From NCBI GenBank assembly GCA_958496175.1, contig OY292275.1, positions 56,001,701 through 56,065,700 on the forward strand: a stretch of 64,000 nt of DNA, written 5' to 3'. Below are positions 1-11,615 of this stretch, in pieces. Made by a program: the position numbers and the translations under genes. Below the pieces are notes generated by a model. The model saw nothing but the letters and a program-made list of their open reading frames with translations, was not told where the DNA came from and did not search any database. Source of the stretch: Sisyra terminalis. Lineage: Eukaryota; Arthropoda; Insecta; Neuroptera; Sisyridae. Each line of letters opens with the position of its first letter. The first letter of the stretch is position 1.

Positions 1-639
1 CGTTCGGAATAGAGAGAGTCGTTTATTAAATAAATAAACATAAATTTATTCCAAGATAACATCGAGTTTCAAAGAGACGTTTCCGTTTCTTGACAATATT
101 CGGTATAATTAAAGCTCTATAACGGGCTTTACAAAAGGCCCATAGAAGTTTATTGAACCCATATATAAGGGGCGTAATAGCGGTCTTAACTACTCGATCT
201 TAACATTTTAATAACGCTATTATCGTTACGTTTCGAGCGGAAATCATATTAGATAAAATTAGGGTTTTGGCATGCAATATGCGCAGTCATATGAGATTCA
301 TTTGGGAATCACAAAGTGAAATTGAAAATTTCAATGTTTTGAATTGCGTTGGGGATGGAGGCTTTGATTTTTTAATGGCTCAATTAATATCAATTTTTGA
401 ATTTCCCCCAAAAAAAATAAAATATTTGCTAGCCCTTTTTGTTAACCCTTATGTTACTACCTGGATACCTGGGAACCCATAATTGTATTAGTAGTCGTTG
501 GTGGGTATCTACTAATAAATGCCTGGAAGTTTCAAATCTCAAGATATGAAAAATAGAAAATTAAATGTTAATATAAAATTTGAATATGATTTAGGGGTTG
601 GAAATGTCAGTTTTAATGCAAGTTTATTGCTCTTTAAAC
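1..639. other. AT-rich sequence, no gene seen
   Basis: Low-complexity AT-rich DNA. The open frame near 267-482 has no recognisable motif and begins and ends in ordinary AT-rich sequence, so I treat it as chance. No repeat partner for this stretch was seen in the window. Confidence 0.5.
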
Positions 640-1245
640 ATTTATAATGGAAACATCAATCCTATAAATCGCTATTGACAATTGAATCGAAACTTACACT
701 GTTGGTACTAAGGGTTATGCTTTTCACAATTTATTAAAATTTCACTTACTTGAATAAAAGAAATGTTGTCTTAGTACATTTATCACTAATTAAATTATCA
801 GTTGGATCACTTTTCGGCTTTTAATCACACGAAATTTATTAATAAAGCACCAATAAAGTATGAATAAAGTATGTACTAATATCTAATGACAGCATACATA
901 CACGGCAATGTACGCGGGCTATTAGCCAATAGGATTACGAGATTGGGTGATGTTCATTTGTTTTGATTATTGAAATTTAAAAATTTTAAGAAAGCGACTC
1001 CAAGACTCAATGCCATCTACAATCTACATGTACAAGTTAAGCAACAGCATTGAGCAATTAAGCCATACCATTAAGCACGGATAGGGTTTATATTTTTTTT
1101 TTTTTCACTAGGAAGTATACCTTCAAAAAATTTAAAAACATTCATATATTAAAACAGACATATATGAAGCTTAAAAACTATTTTTTTAAAGCAACACCAA
1201 CATTATTTCATGGTTAAAAAAATGTTTTTTTTTAGGCATTACAAC
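640..1245 (+). repeat. Rep-A dispersed repeat, copy 1
   Basis: About 600 bp that recurs at 21055-21650 on the same strand and at 63525-64000 on the opposite strand. Shared landmarks in order are TTACTTGAATAAAAG, GGCTTTTAAT, GCACCAATAA, GCTATTAGCCAAT, ATGTTCATTTGTTTTGA, GCCATCTACAAT and a T-run followed by CACTA. The copies are diverged with small indels. No terminal inverted repeat, coding motif or tail was identified, so the class is unknown. It may be part of a longer element, because copy 3 runs off the window. Confidence 0.75.
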
Positions 1246-1659
1246 GAGTATATAACTGAAAATATTAACATTTGATAGCCTTAGTAGGATTTCAGGAGAT
1301 AAATTTTGCCTATAAGTAAAGAATAAAAATAAAACGACTTTTTTTGAATAAAAAATTATTGTCTACTTAATTTTGATTTCCTATAATATAAAATTCATGT
1401 TTTTAAGAAATAAACAAGTTCTTTACTTTAGTAGAGAAAATTGCAACAATTATCTTATTTCAATGCAAATGGCAAAATTTGGCAGCAATTTACCAATGTT
1501 TATTTACACGCAGATGAAGTTGTGGGTTTTAGTTTGTCATTAGTAAACAACTGAGTATAAATCGAAGAAAAAAAAACGGATTTTATTTTATTTCCACCAA
1601 GACTTTGAATTACTACAAACAAGTTTATTCAAAAAATAGACCATTTTTGGAAAAATTTT

Positions 1660-2570
1660 TAATTTTCTTTAAGTTAATGTAAAAATTTTACACTGAATAC
1701 TATATCAATACATTCATTAGTTATATAATCCCAAAGTTAAAAAATAAAATCGTAAGAACAGATCAATGATCAAGGATGGATTTTATATTCGTTTAAGACT
1801 CGTACAATGTTTAACTTCATACAATGTTTAAGACTCGATTATGAGGAAACGGTTGGTTTGATCAAAATTTATAATTGAACCTTTTTTGTAGAACATGGAA
1901 CTATCTTCAAGAATAAATGTTGTTTAAGTCTTTAAAGTTGGAACACTTATCGTGTTTCAATGCCAATGGAAAATTTAAACAAAAAATTATTGTCAACGTA
2001 AAATTGGACACATTTTTTTCTCAATACATTTGAATTTGAGAGAAATAACATTAATTTTTTCTTTAAGAAAATTAAATGCTCTACAAAAAATATTCTGTCG
2101 TAAATTTTCGTCATATCAACCGTTTCCATACAATCGAGTCTTGACCTTAATTAAGAGATATTTAAAACAATTTTTTTTTTGCACTTAAAGAAAATTTAAT
2201 GTTCTACATAAAAACTTAACATTTTTGATGATTCTTTGACATAAAACACCCAAATCAATTATTAAAAAAACACCTTATAGTAAAAAACCAAAACTTTGTT
2301 TGTACTTTGACTGAATAATTTTAGTAGATGTTAATTTATCGAAAAATTTCAAGATATCTTTTTTGTAGAGCATTAAGTTTACTTTAAGACTATATCAAAA
2401 TGTTGCTTTAATAATAAGCCTTTTAGTACTTATAAAATTCCAAAGTAAAAGATTTGAATCGTAAAAACAGATCAATGATCAATGCTCGAACATAAGGAAA
2501 CGGTTGGCCTGACAAAAAATTTCAATAAGACATTTTTTGTTGAGAATTTAATTTTCTTTAAGAATATTTG
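1660..2570. repeat. Cluster of TGTAGA-type repeats, direct and inverted
   Basis: Two direct copies (about 1660-1910 and 2340-2570) share ACAGATCAATGATCAA and GGAAACGGTTGG. A third, inverted partner lies at about 1930-2150. All contain the motif TTTTTGTAGARCATT followed by AATTTTCTT, or its complement, which also occurs in the large palindromes at 39.8-40.5 kb and 51.9-52.8 kb. No coding motif was seen. It looks like rearranged pieces of foldback elements of one superfamily. Confidence 0.55.
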
Positions 2571-3017
2571 TTATAGTTCAACCTTGATATAACAAAACTA
2601 GAAATTTTTCGTTATACCGAATAATTCATAGCAATGAGGTTTGTTATATTGAAGTCAGGTTAGAAAATGATTCGTTTTAACAAGGAAAAAAATTTCACCT
2701 AATAACTGAGACCATAGATACTTAAATCAAAACACAGAATTATTTTTTTTTAAATTTTCTTGATTTTCATTCTGTGGGTAACAATCACAATTCCATTTCA
2801 AAGTTACAAGAATGACAATTTTCAACAATATAAAAATGATATAAGGGATGGTTTTATTCGCTGAAAAATAGCTGAATATTATTGTTCGAACCATCCTTAA
2901 CATTGTTATAGCAAAATACTTTGTTTTTAAGGGATAATATGCCGGGAAATCAAAATGGGAAGTTAAGGAAGTTAATTATATCATAATCAATGAATTTATA
3001 AAATAAAGTTATTGGTT
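2571..3017. other. AT-rich spacer
   Basis: No gene seen. Around 2580-2660 the string CCTTGATATAACAAAA, with a nearby opposite-facing GTTATATTGAAG, resembles decayed ends of pogo-type elements that carry CCTCGATATAACG. No intact pair of ends could be delimited. Confidence 0.3.
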
Positions 3018-4025
3018 GAAGAAATTCGTTAAATATAGATTAATAAGAGTTTCTTTATGTATTCGGCAATGTTTGAAATTTCACTTTAATATTTATATTA
3101 TACAAAAGCTCTTATGGGATATCCTGGAATATCAAAAAATTTGTTAAATCAAGGAATTCATTATATAAAAGTTGCAATGTAATTTATTCTTTTATTGTGA
3201 TGATTCAAGAGTTTTGGGGTAAAATACGGCTTGGCTTGGAAAATAAAAGTTGTGATGTTAGGCCTTTTAAAATCAATATTAAGCTCGAAATTTCACAATT
3301 TGTTTTTTGGTCATCCTGAATAACATCTTTGATATGTCTTGGAAAAAATGATTGATTTTTTGGGTCAACTTTCCATATAATTGACATTGATTTAAAAGAC
3401 ATTGGAAATAAATTTGTAGAGATTTATTTGATGTAGATTTGGGAAAAATTAGTAACTCCCGTCCTCCGTATAAAAAAAACAAACGTATTAATTAAAAATT
3501 AGTTTTAAGTGATGATAAATTGTAGGATACGCCATGTAAAAGTTGAAGAAATTCGATAAATTAAGGTTAATAAGAGTTCCTATACGTACTTTGCAATGAT
3601 TAAAATTTCGTTTTAATATGTATATTATACAAAAGCTCTTATGGGATTTTAAAAAAATTGTTAAATCAAGGAATTCGTTATATATAGATTGCCTGTAATT
3701 TATTCATTTATTGTGATAATTTAAAAGTTTTGAGGAAAAATATGCTTTGGATTGGAAGATTTAAAAATTGCGATGTTAGGCCTTTTAATATTCAATATTA
3801 AGCTCGAAATTTCATAATTTGTTTTTTTGTCATCCTGAATAATATTTAATATATATCTTGAAAAAAATGATTGATTTTTTGGGGCAACTTTCTAAATAAT
3901 TTACATAGATATTCATTGATTTAAAAGACATTGGAAATAAATCTGTAGAGATTTGTTTGATGTCGATTTGGTGAAAATTAGTAACTCCCGTCTCCCGTAT
4001 AAAAAAACAAACGTATTAATTAAAA
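3018..4025. repeat. Tandem duplication, two units, 527-bp period
   Basis: Unit 1 begins GAAGAAATTCGTTAAAT at 3018 and unit 2 begins GAAGAAATTCGATAAAT at 3545. Both end near AACGTATTAATTAAAA (3485 and 4012), so the offset is 527 at both ends. Internal landmarks such as TGTTAGGCCTTTTAA and AAGCTCGAAATTTCA are retained, with scattered substitutions and a small insertion in unit 2. No reading frame is conserved between units, so this is a non-coding local duplication. Confidence 0.9.
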
Positions 4026-4030
4026 GTAGT

Positions 4031-4940
4031 TGATGTTAGAAAATTGGCGTGCAACGTTCTGATTTATCTGAAAAACCTTTAATTTTCTTCAAACGTGACT
4101 TGCATAATTTGCTAACTTTAAATTGAATTTATTTGCTCGAAAACATTTTCATAATTGCCGTGGTATGCTTTCAACTCACCCGTACCGTAATCAAATTGAA
4201 TTAAGACGTTTTGCATCAATAAAGCTCTCGTGTCGTGCGATAGAAATATTTCGAAAATTCCCGCCATCACACACACACCAAACAATCGTAAATCTCAAAC
4301 TTTTAAAACATATCATAATTTCATTTCACTAAAAGGATCTAATGTTTTGATATGGTGATATTGTTTGTCGGGGAAGTGAGCTTTCATCCCCGAACTCTCG
4401 GGTGCACATTAACGGGGGGTGCATTGGGAGGGTTGCAAACGCATCAGAGCGACAAGAGATAAATGAACTTCCTTACGAAGCGCTTTACGAGGCTTTTAAA
4501 GTGGACAAGACGCGTTTATCTTAAGACCTTGACACAGCTTTAAATAGATACGTCGCTTATGAATGCGCCCATCTTCTATTTATGAACCATCCCCGTGGAT
4601 CATTGGGGTTGAATGGGAGCATAAAATGTTTTTATTTATATTTTTTTATGGAGATTTTGTGGGAGAATTAAGTACTCAAATAGTGAGACGTTTTCACAAG
4701 TCACAAGTGCATCGCGTTTTGTATCAAATACACATATTTTTATTCCAAGGGATTTTGTTCGAATGCAGTCGAGCTTTGGCGCTTTACCGTTGCAACTTGC
4801 ATACGAAATGTTCGATCGTACTATGGCAAGCTTGTTCGGCTTTAATACCAGCTTTAAGGGAACCAACAACTTAAGTTATACATTCGGCTCTTAAAAAAAA
4901 TCTTCCAGATTTAAATAACGAATGAAAATTGATTTTTATC
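4031..4940. other. Non-repetitive stretch with a GC-richer block
   Basis: About 4350-4560 is clearly richer in G and C than its surroundings (for example GGGGAAGTGAGC and GACAAGACGCG) and has no partner in the window. The open frames at 4123-4332 and 4563-4874 show no domain motif, and the frames overlap on both strands. A regulatory or lineage-conserved non-coding segment is possible but not shown. Confidence 0.35.
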
Positions 4941-5407
4941 GTATATACAATATATAGAATATATTGCGGTCCAATTTATGTAGTATAATTTAAAATAATA
5001 ATATTTAAAAATCATACCATAAACATTAATTTGTACAGAAGTTCAAACAAAAAAAATTGTAACGTATTGCCCAGATACGTATTTCGATTACCAAGCAATC
5101 TTCCTCAGTGGTCATCAAGTAGTTTGGATCACTCCGTAACTGCTTTGTGATGATTCACTGGTGAAACTGTTATGGAGTGATCCAAACTACTTGATGACCA
5201 CTGAGGAAGATTGCTTGGCAATCGAAATACGTATCTGGGCAATACGTCACGAATATCTTTGTTTGAACTTCTGTACAAATTTATGTTTATGGTATGATTT
5301 TTATATATTATTATATTAAATTATACTACATAAATTGGACCGCAATATATCCTATATATTGTATACACAGTATAACTGTTCAAAGTCAGCGAAAAAATCT
5401 TATTTTA
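4941..5407 (+). mobile_element. Palindromic PLE-like element with hammerhead-like cores, copy 1
   Basis: The two arms (about 4941-5140 and 5155-5370) are near-perfect inverted copies around a short centre near 5145. They are followed by a 3-prime tail, seen in all four copies, that ends ATCTTATTTTRA. The right arm carries CTGAGGA (5201-5207), A, a GATTGC-TTG-GCAATC hairpin and GAAA (5224-5227). AUACGUAU could form stem III, giving an AUC cleavage triplet ending at 5235. TGACCA (5195-5200) pairs with TGGGCA (5236-5241) at five of six positions as stem I. The left arm carries the same on the minus strand with one G-U wobble. The extra A after CTGAGGA departs from the canonical hammerhead core. 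Confidence 0.7.
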
Positions 5408-5605
5408 ATTCCTTTTTTCATTATAACTTTTGAACCGTGCTAGATACAAATAAAAGAGTAATTATCAAATTGAAAGCTGAGGAAATTTCCTTGAAAAATG
5501 TTTCGCAACAATTTTTCATAAATGGCATAGTTTGACCGGAAATTGAAGTCCGGAAAGTGCTTGTGTCATTTTTCACGAGATTAGATCGAGCATTACATAT
5601 ACATA

Positions 5606-5763
5606 CATATCTTTGTTTCAACTTCTGTTCAAATTTATGTTTCTGGTATGATTTTTATATATTATTATATTAAATTATTCTAAATAAATTGGACCGCAAT
5701 ATATTCTATTTATTGTATACACAGTATAACTGTTCAAAGTCAGCGAGAAAATCTTATTTTGAT
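5606..5763 (+). mobile_element. 5-prime-truncated copy of the palindromic element
   Basis: Only the outer part of the right arm and the 3-prime tail are present, from TTTGTTTCAACTTCTG through GGACCGCAATATATTC to ATCTTATTTTGA. The 3-prime end matches the other copies while the 5-prime end is missing. That is the pattern left by target-primed reverse transcription rather than by cut-and-paste transposition. Confidence 0.75.
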
Positions 5764-6299
5764 GTTTTTTATTCAATCTTTTCTCTTCAATTATCAATTC
5801 ACAATTAAGATTTAGTGGTTTTTATTTCAACCAATTAATTTTTAACAGGTATCCCTTAGATCTCAAACAAAACTTTAGGAAAGTGGGAAAGAAAAAAAAA
5901 AGCATTTGTTCATAACACCATTTCAACCCCAATATTCACGCAACGTTTCTCCCCCAGAAATTTTTTCCTAAATTATTAAATGAAGTAATTTTTCCGAACG
6001 GTTATTTCAACCGAAATAATAGGGAATGTTCATTTGTGTTTAAGTTGGTAACTGTCGATGTTGGTCGTTGGGATTTCCTTCGTTTCTGTGAAAAGTTTAC
6101 AAAAAGGGTAGGGAAACCTCTAAGGATTACCGGCCTGTCTTGATATCGAGACCGAATCTGCTAAAGGCTGAACTAACTTTTGTACAGTGTTTAAAAATTT
6201 AATGTTGCAAGAGGGTTGATTTCTTTATGCTTTTGCATTGTTGTCCCTTGTCGTTTTTTTAAGGGTAGGTGCGACTTGACTCGTAAGTTTATTATAGAA

Positions 6300-7210
6300 G
6301 ATTCAAACATTGGGTTGTAAAAGAAAAGAGCCTCCGATTTGAGATGTTAAAGTATCTTTATTTACCGCAACGAAAAGTGAAGGGATAATAGACTTATTTG
6401 TTACCACCCTAATACTGACGACTTCGTCTATAGTTTCAGAAAAGATTGTTTTAGTGATATGCGCTTATGCAATATGAAAATGTAATTCCCCTGCCCAGAT
6501 TAATCAAGTAAAATTATAACTTTTGAGCCAGCAACTTGAAACATCTAACTACAAAGAAAAATACGTTTAATATAAAAGAAAATAAATAATTACCGTCATT
6601 GAATTCAACAAGGAAAGAAAAAAAGAACAAGTTTGTACAATTTAGTTTTTCTTTCGTCGTAAACCCGAAATTAAATACTAATATTCAAAACAATAGAGTC
6701 AAAGAATAAATTTAAGCTATGTTTTCTGGAAATTTATCGAATTTAAAACATCGCAAAACAAAGAGATGTAATAGACTTGTTGTTTGCCACTGGTTCACAT
6801 AATTCGTACCTTAGTATGCCTGAATTTTTTGTATTAATACTGATAGGACTTGGAAACGAATAGCTAAAACAATATGAGTCTTGATATATGCGCCGTTTAT
6901 TTTGAAAGTGGGTTAAGTCTATTTGAAGAGAAATCCCTATAGTATTTTCATTTATAACCATAGGAACATAAGATACTAAGGAGGAGGGAAAATTGGTGTT
7001 TTTGTTAACGACTTAAATGGAATCAGTAATTTCTGAAAATTTAGCAACAGTTAAATAATTAACATACTTTGTTCGTTACAAGAAAAAGAATCACCATATA
7101 GACCGTCTTTGAAATAGACTTACGCCACTTTCAAAATAAACGTATCATACATCATTATTGTAATTCCCCTGCTCAAAATAAAACTTATTTTAACTCTGAT
7201 TTCCATGAAT
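6300..7210. repeat. Local tandem duplication, second unit carrying MITE-B
   Basis: Two units share AATAGACTT, GATATGCGC or GATATATGCGC, and GTAATTCCCCTGC (6482 and about 7160). The offset is about 680 bp, of which 257 bp is the MITE-B insertion in unit 2, so the original period was about 420 bp. The units are well diverged. No coding content. Confidence 0.6.
6890..7146 (-). mobile_element. MITE-B, copy 1 (257 bp)
   Basis: Terminal inverted repeats contain CGTTTATTTTGAAAGTGG on the left and the complementary CCACTTTCAAAATAAACG on the right. Flanks ATAT (6886-6889) and ATAC (7147-7150) fit a 4-bp target duplication. Inside is CATAGGAACATAAGATACTA, which appears on the opposite strand in the two other copies, so this copy is reversed relative to them. 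Same length as copy 2. Confidence 0.85.
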
Positions 7211-8037
7211 TCTCTTAATTTGTATTTAAAAGGAAAAAAAAATACAAATACAAAGATTTTTTAATTCATAAAAAAATATTAGCAAATTCCCACGACTTCG
7301 CTTACGGCAAGGGTATGATGTTAATACTTTCTTTGGAGATTTGTGTATCGAAAATTTTATGTTGTTACGAAAAACGTACATTCGTTTGAATCTCAGTTGA
7401 ACAATCCAAATTTAGCAAATGATTTTTGGATTCAAAAGTATTTAAATTATGTATATCATTTTCTAATGAAAGACATATTCAATTGCTTATGAAATTGTCT
7501 TTTTTTTTTTAAAGAAATTGATATTTGGCGCATTGTTAACAACAATGAAAACGCCAAGCATTAATACAAATATATGTATTTCAGTAAAAGAAAATTAACC
7601 TTCTTACGATAATTATTGACTATTTCACCTGTACAATTTAAATGTATACGAATAAATACAACTTTTATCGAAAGAGTAATAGAAGCTGTATGGAAAAATC
7701 AGCTTTCTTTCATGAATAGTTCAAAGTTTGACAAAAAAAAGAGAAATAAATTATAATACGTCATACGTTTCCATTTTATCATAAAAGCCATAAGATGTCT
7801 TATATTTTTCGCCTATACGTATGTTTAACTCAGGAGTGACTAATCCGCGGTCCACGAGCTTCGTAAAGCTACATAAATGGTGAAAACCAATGTATTAAAA
7901 ATGTCTTCAGTGTATCTAAATCTAATATGAAAAAATATAATTTTTTATATAGCCTGCAAAGATAAATTGTATTTCTAAAGTAACCCCATAATATCATTTA
8001 GGTTGGCTCCCCCTAATATAACTGATTAGATTTACCT
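7147..8037. other. AT-rich spacer, nothing recognised
   Basis: No coding motif, terminal repeat or partner elsewhere in the window was found. It includes T-runs and short open frames only. Confidence 0.4.
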
Positions 8038-8425
8038 ATTTTATAAATATTTTAATTTTAAGCTTTATTTGTAGAATTTTTTTTTCTTGAGCACCTTTTT
8101 GGGTTCTTTTAACAACAATTTGGGGAAAAAAATAAAACAAGAATATGTGGGAATTTAAAACAAACTCTTTATATACAGAACGAAGATGTTATATTACCAT
8201 GACACCATTTAAGTAAACAATTATATGTAAGTTATCACCTCTTTTATAAATATTTTAATTTTAAGCTTTATTTGTAGTACTATTTTTTTTTCTTGAGCAC
8301 TTTTTTGGGTCTTTTTAGCAACAATTTGGGGAAAAAAATAAAACAGAAATATATGGGAATTTAAATCAATTTCTTTATATACAGAATGAAGATGTTATGT
8401 TACCATGACACCATTTAAGTATATA
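8038..8425. repeat. Tandem duplication, about 203-bp period
   Basis: Two adjacent units each contain TTATAAATATTTTAATTTTA, CTTGAGCAC, CAACAATTTGGGGAAAAAAA and TTACCATGACACCATTTAAG. The shared TTATAAATAT starts at 8041 and 8244. The units differ by a few substitutions and small indels. Non-coding. Confidence 0.9.
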
Positions 8426-8702
8426 AATATTTAAGTATAAAAGTATATATAAGTTATGATTTAAAGTCTAAATGAGTGGCACATCTTTTGTATCTTAATA
8501 TCAAATTTCATAATAATCTGTTTATTTATATTTTAGTTAAACGAAGATATACAGACTGACAAAAAATAATTTAAAAAAAGAACGAAAACGTGAAACAAAT
8601 ACTTAAAGTGGTTAGAATTTTATACATGAATAGTGCAAATATGCATTTAGTAAAAAGCTGATGTTTAAAGGTTTCACTGCTATTAAGGAAATGTTATAAT
8701 AA

Positions 8703-10005
8703 CAATTCTTACGATTGATTATGCCACGTATTTTCGTATACAAACTTTATCACCCCTTTCTCCCCCCCCCCCCAATAGGGAAATAATTTTTCAAAATTCT
8801 TATCAGATGTCTACGTCTTTCAAGAAATGTACCCTCCAAATTTTATGACTTTAAGACTAGCGGTTTAGGATGTGCGTTAATAGATCAGTCAATCAGGACA
8901 AACGATTTTTTTGAGAACTATGAAGATAGAATCTCCTTATAATTTTATTAGACGAAAAAAATTTGATAAATTTATATTTAATATTGGAGTTGTAGTCTTG
9001 TTTTTATCAAATATTACTTAAAGATTATCAATAATTAGCATTTGGAGTAGAATGGTCATTTCTTTTTTTATTTACGGATTAAGCATTAGATTGTATCAAA
9101 TGATTGAAACCCACTTTACTTTAACAAAGTTAAATAGTTTAACAAAGCTTTAACAAATCGCTTGAATTAAGAATTTACGGAAATGTAATAAGAATAATTC
9201 TTCTGGTTTCTATGCACAGATGTAACCCAACTCTATAGAATGCATTACCAGAAGTAAATAAATAAACAAGTAAAAAATAAAATAATGAAAAAAATCGAAT
9301 GATTCATTATGCCACGTGTTTTCACATACAAACTTTGGCACCTCTTTTCCCCCCATTAGGGAATGAATTTTTCGAAATCCTTTCTCATCAGTTGCCTTCG
9401 TTTTATAAGGAATGTACCCTTCCAAATTTTACGACTTTACGACCAGCGGCTTAGGCTGTGCGTTAATAGATCAGTCAATCAGGACAAACGATTTTAAACG
9501 ATTTTCTTGAAAATTATGAAGATAGAATCTCCTAATAATTTTATAAGACGAAAAAATTTTGGCAAATTTATATTTAATATTGGGGTTGTAGTCTTGTTTA
9601 TATCAAATATTACTAAGAGATTATCAATAATTGACTCGTTTATTTTGAAAGTGGCGTAAGTCCATTTCAAGGATGATCTATATGGTGATTCTTCTTCTTG
9701 TAACAAGAACAAAGTATGTTTATTATTTAACTGTTAAATTTTGACAAATTACTGATTTCATTTAAATTGTTTAAAAAAACGACAATTATTCCCTCCTCCG
9801 TAGTATCTTATGTTCCTATGGTTAAAAACTATAACACTGTAGGGATTGTTCTTGAAATGGACTTAGCTCACTTTCAAAATAAACGGTTCAATTAGCATTT
9901 GAAGTAAAATGGTCATTTCTTTTTCTATTAACGGATTAAGCATTTGATTGTATTGAATAATTGAAAGCCATTGCTATAACAAATCGCTTGAATTAAGAAT
10001 CATTG
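8703..10005. repeat. Local duplication pair, second unit carrying MITE-B
   Basis: Unit 1 (about 8703-9178) and unit 2 (about 9293-10005) share TTATGCCACGTRTTTTC, GTGCGTTAATAGATCAGTCA, ATCAGGACAAACGATTTT and GCTTGAATTAAGAAT. Unit 2 is longer because MITE-B is inserted in it. Unit 1 preserves the empty site, ATCAATAATTAGCATTTG. No conserved frame. Confidence 0.9.
9633..9889 (+). mobile_element. MITE-B, copy 2 (257 bp), AATT target duplication
   Basis: Begins GACTCGTTTATTTTGAAAG and ends CTTTCAAAATAAACGGTTC, flanked by AATT at 9629-9632 and 9890-9893. The paired unit upstream has the unfilled sequence with a single AATT, so the 4-bp target duplication is read directly rather than guessed. No coding capacity, so it must be mobilised in trans. 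The superfamily is not identified. Confidence 0.92.
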
Positions 10006-11441
10006 ACATTTTAAGGTTTCAAGACTCATGATTCGGAAATACCCAAACGATTATCCAATCAAACTCCATGAAATTGATCAAAACCATTATTTCCATGCGA
10101 GGAAACTTGGAAATTTCCATTGAAAAAAGTCCCCGATTTTCTAATAACGGCCACATTCGCACACGTTAAAATATTAAAAATCCCCCATTTCCGTCAGGTC
10201 CAAATCAATTTGCCGAGGGAAAACGCAACCCCCCCAAGTGGAACGACGAGTGGGGCCCCCGTGATATTTGCGTGAGGAGCGGGATGAATGTGGCGGCATC
10301 GGAGTGAACCCAATCTAATACGCCTCCTGATTCCAATTTCCGGTTGAATCGACATAATGTCAACTTGAACGTTAACTATTCTTATTGCTACCTTTTCTAA
10401 TTCGAAAAGCAGCGCGCACAGAAAACCTTTGACAAATTTTCACTAAATTGGCATTTCTGATTTTACCCAAATGCCCACTCGCCCCCTCGCTGCCCCATTG
10501 CCCATGGCACGCTTGTTTCATCCCTCGATATATAGTATGCCTAATAAACGTAATAATAATAATAATGGAATAAAACGGCAAATATAACATTGTACATGCT
10601 ACATATTGTGTTAAATGGACCAATCAGCATACACTTGATTTTCAAATAAGAAACTTAAATATTTGTACAGAACCTTTTACAAGCAGTTGATTTTACAGTT
10701 GGCAAATAACAAGGGAACACATTACCTTGATGTTTTCAATGGAAGCTCTACGTGAAAAAAGCTCACCGTTCAATTCAAGAGGAAGTCGGTAAATAATGTA
10801 ATAAGCATATAAAATAAATTTGATAAATAAAATCAAATATAAATGACCTACAAAAATTCAAAATTAGACTATACAGTCGTTACCTTTTCGTATATTCATC
10901 ATAATTTCAATAAAAGCTTTTTTATGATTTTCAAGTTTTAAATTTGTTTTTATTAAAAAATCAAATCAAACTTTAGAACTTAAATTATATTGTAATTTAA
11001 GGACTACTTTATTGTCCTTAGGAAGGAGGTCCTTTGAATTCTTCGAATCCCAATAATCCACACTAAACTACCATTTTAATTCAAAATACTTTCTTTTCGA
11101 ATAAAGCATAGTTTTGCTACTGCCATCTACAAAACGCAAGGGCAAATATTAAAGGTAGCAGCAGTCCATTTAAAGTATCCAAAGCTCGAAATCTTAATGC
11201 ATTTTTGTCAAACAAAAGAAAATATATTACACTATTCAACCGTATCCCAAAATAATACTCCTACGGATGCATTTCAGAAGAATTAATTTGGTCACGGTAT
11301 TGTTAATCTTTGAAACTTCTTAAAATCTAAGAAAAGATAAGATAATCAAGATAATCTATAAAAATAGATAAGTAAATTCCAAACGTGAGATTGTACTTTT
11401 ATTAAGAAAATCACCCTCTTTTTCAATAATTGTTTATCTAA
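10006..11441. other. Non-repetitive stretch, GC-richer near 10.12-10.35 kb
   Basis: The 10120-10350 portion includes C-runs, GTGGGGCCCCCGTG and GGAGCGGGATGAATG and is distinctly GC-richer than its surroundings. The frame at 10372-10623 on the minus strand has no motif. From about 10.7 kb the sequence is plain AT-rich. Near 11.22 kb CTATTCAACCGTATC recurs at 13.04 kb, hinting at another fragment of the 12.7-13.4 kb repeat. Confidence 0.35.
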
Positions 11442-11615
11442 CTAGTAATTTCCCGTGAAATATTTAGAATCTAACACTAACACAACAGAAAAATGACAAA
11501 AACTGGCAACTGACTGAAATCAAAATGAAAGTTGAAACCATAGCAACAATCAGATAATTTAAGGAAACAATAACTTTATTCTCTGTCTTTTCCAACATAC
11601 ATATAATATATTTTG
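11442..11615 (-). repeat. Rep-C, CTAG-ending repeat, copy 1
   Basis: On the minus strand the copy ends TTTCACGGGAAATTACTAG, then T. It includes diverged versions of the internal strings seen in the copies at 17.7, 19.0 and 62.6 kb, such as AAGACAGAGAATAA and CAGTTG. It is truncated at its 5-prime end. The fixed CTAG-T end is reminiscent of Helitron 3-prime ends, but no stable hairpin just before the end was found. Confidence 0.7.

Noticed and set aside
2581..2660. pogo/Tigger-type terminal repeat (CCTTGATATAAC)
   Set aside because: Only a weak resemblance. No opposite end and no TA-flanked boundary could be defined.
5195..5241. Calling a canonical, active hammerhead ribozyme
   Set aside because: An extra A sits between CTGANGA and helix II and stem III is only three pairs, so activity cannot be claimed from sequence. 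Reported as hammerhead-like.
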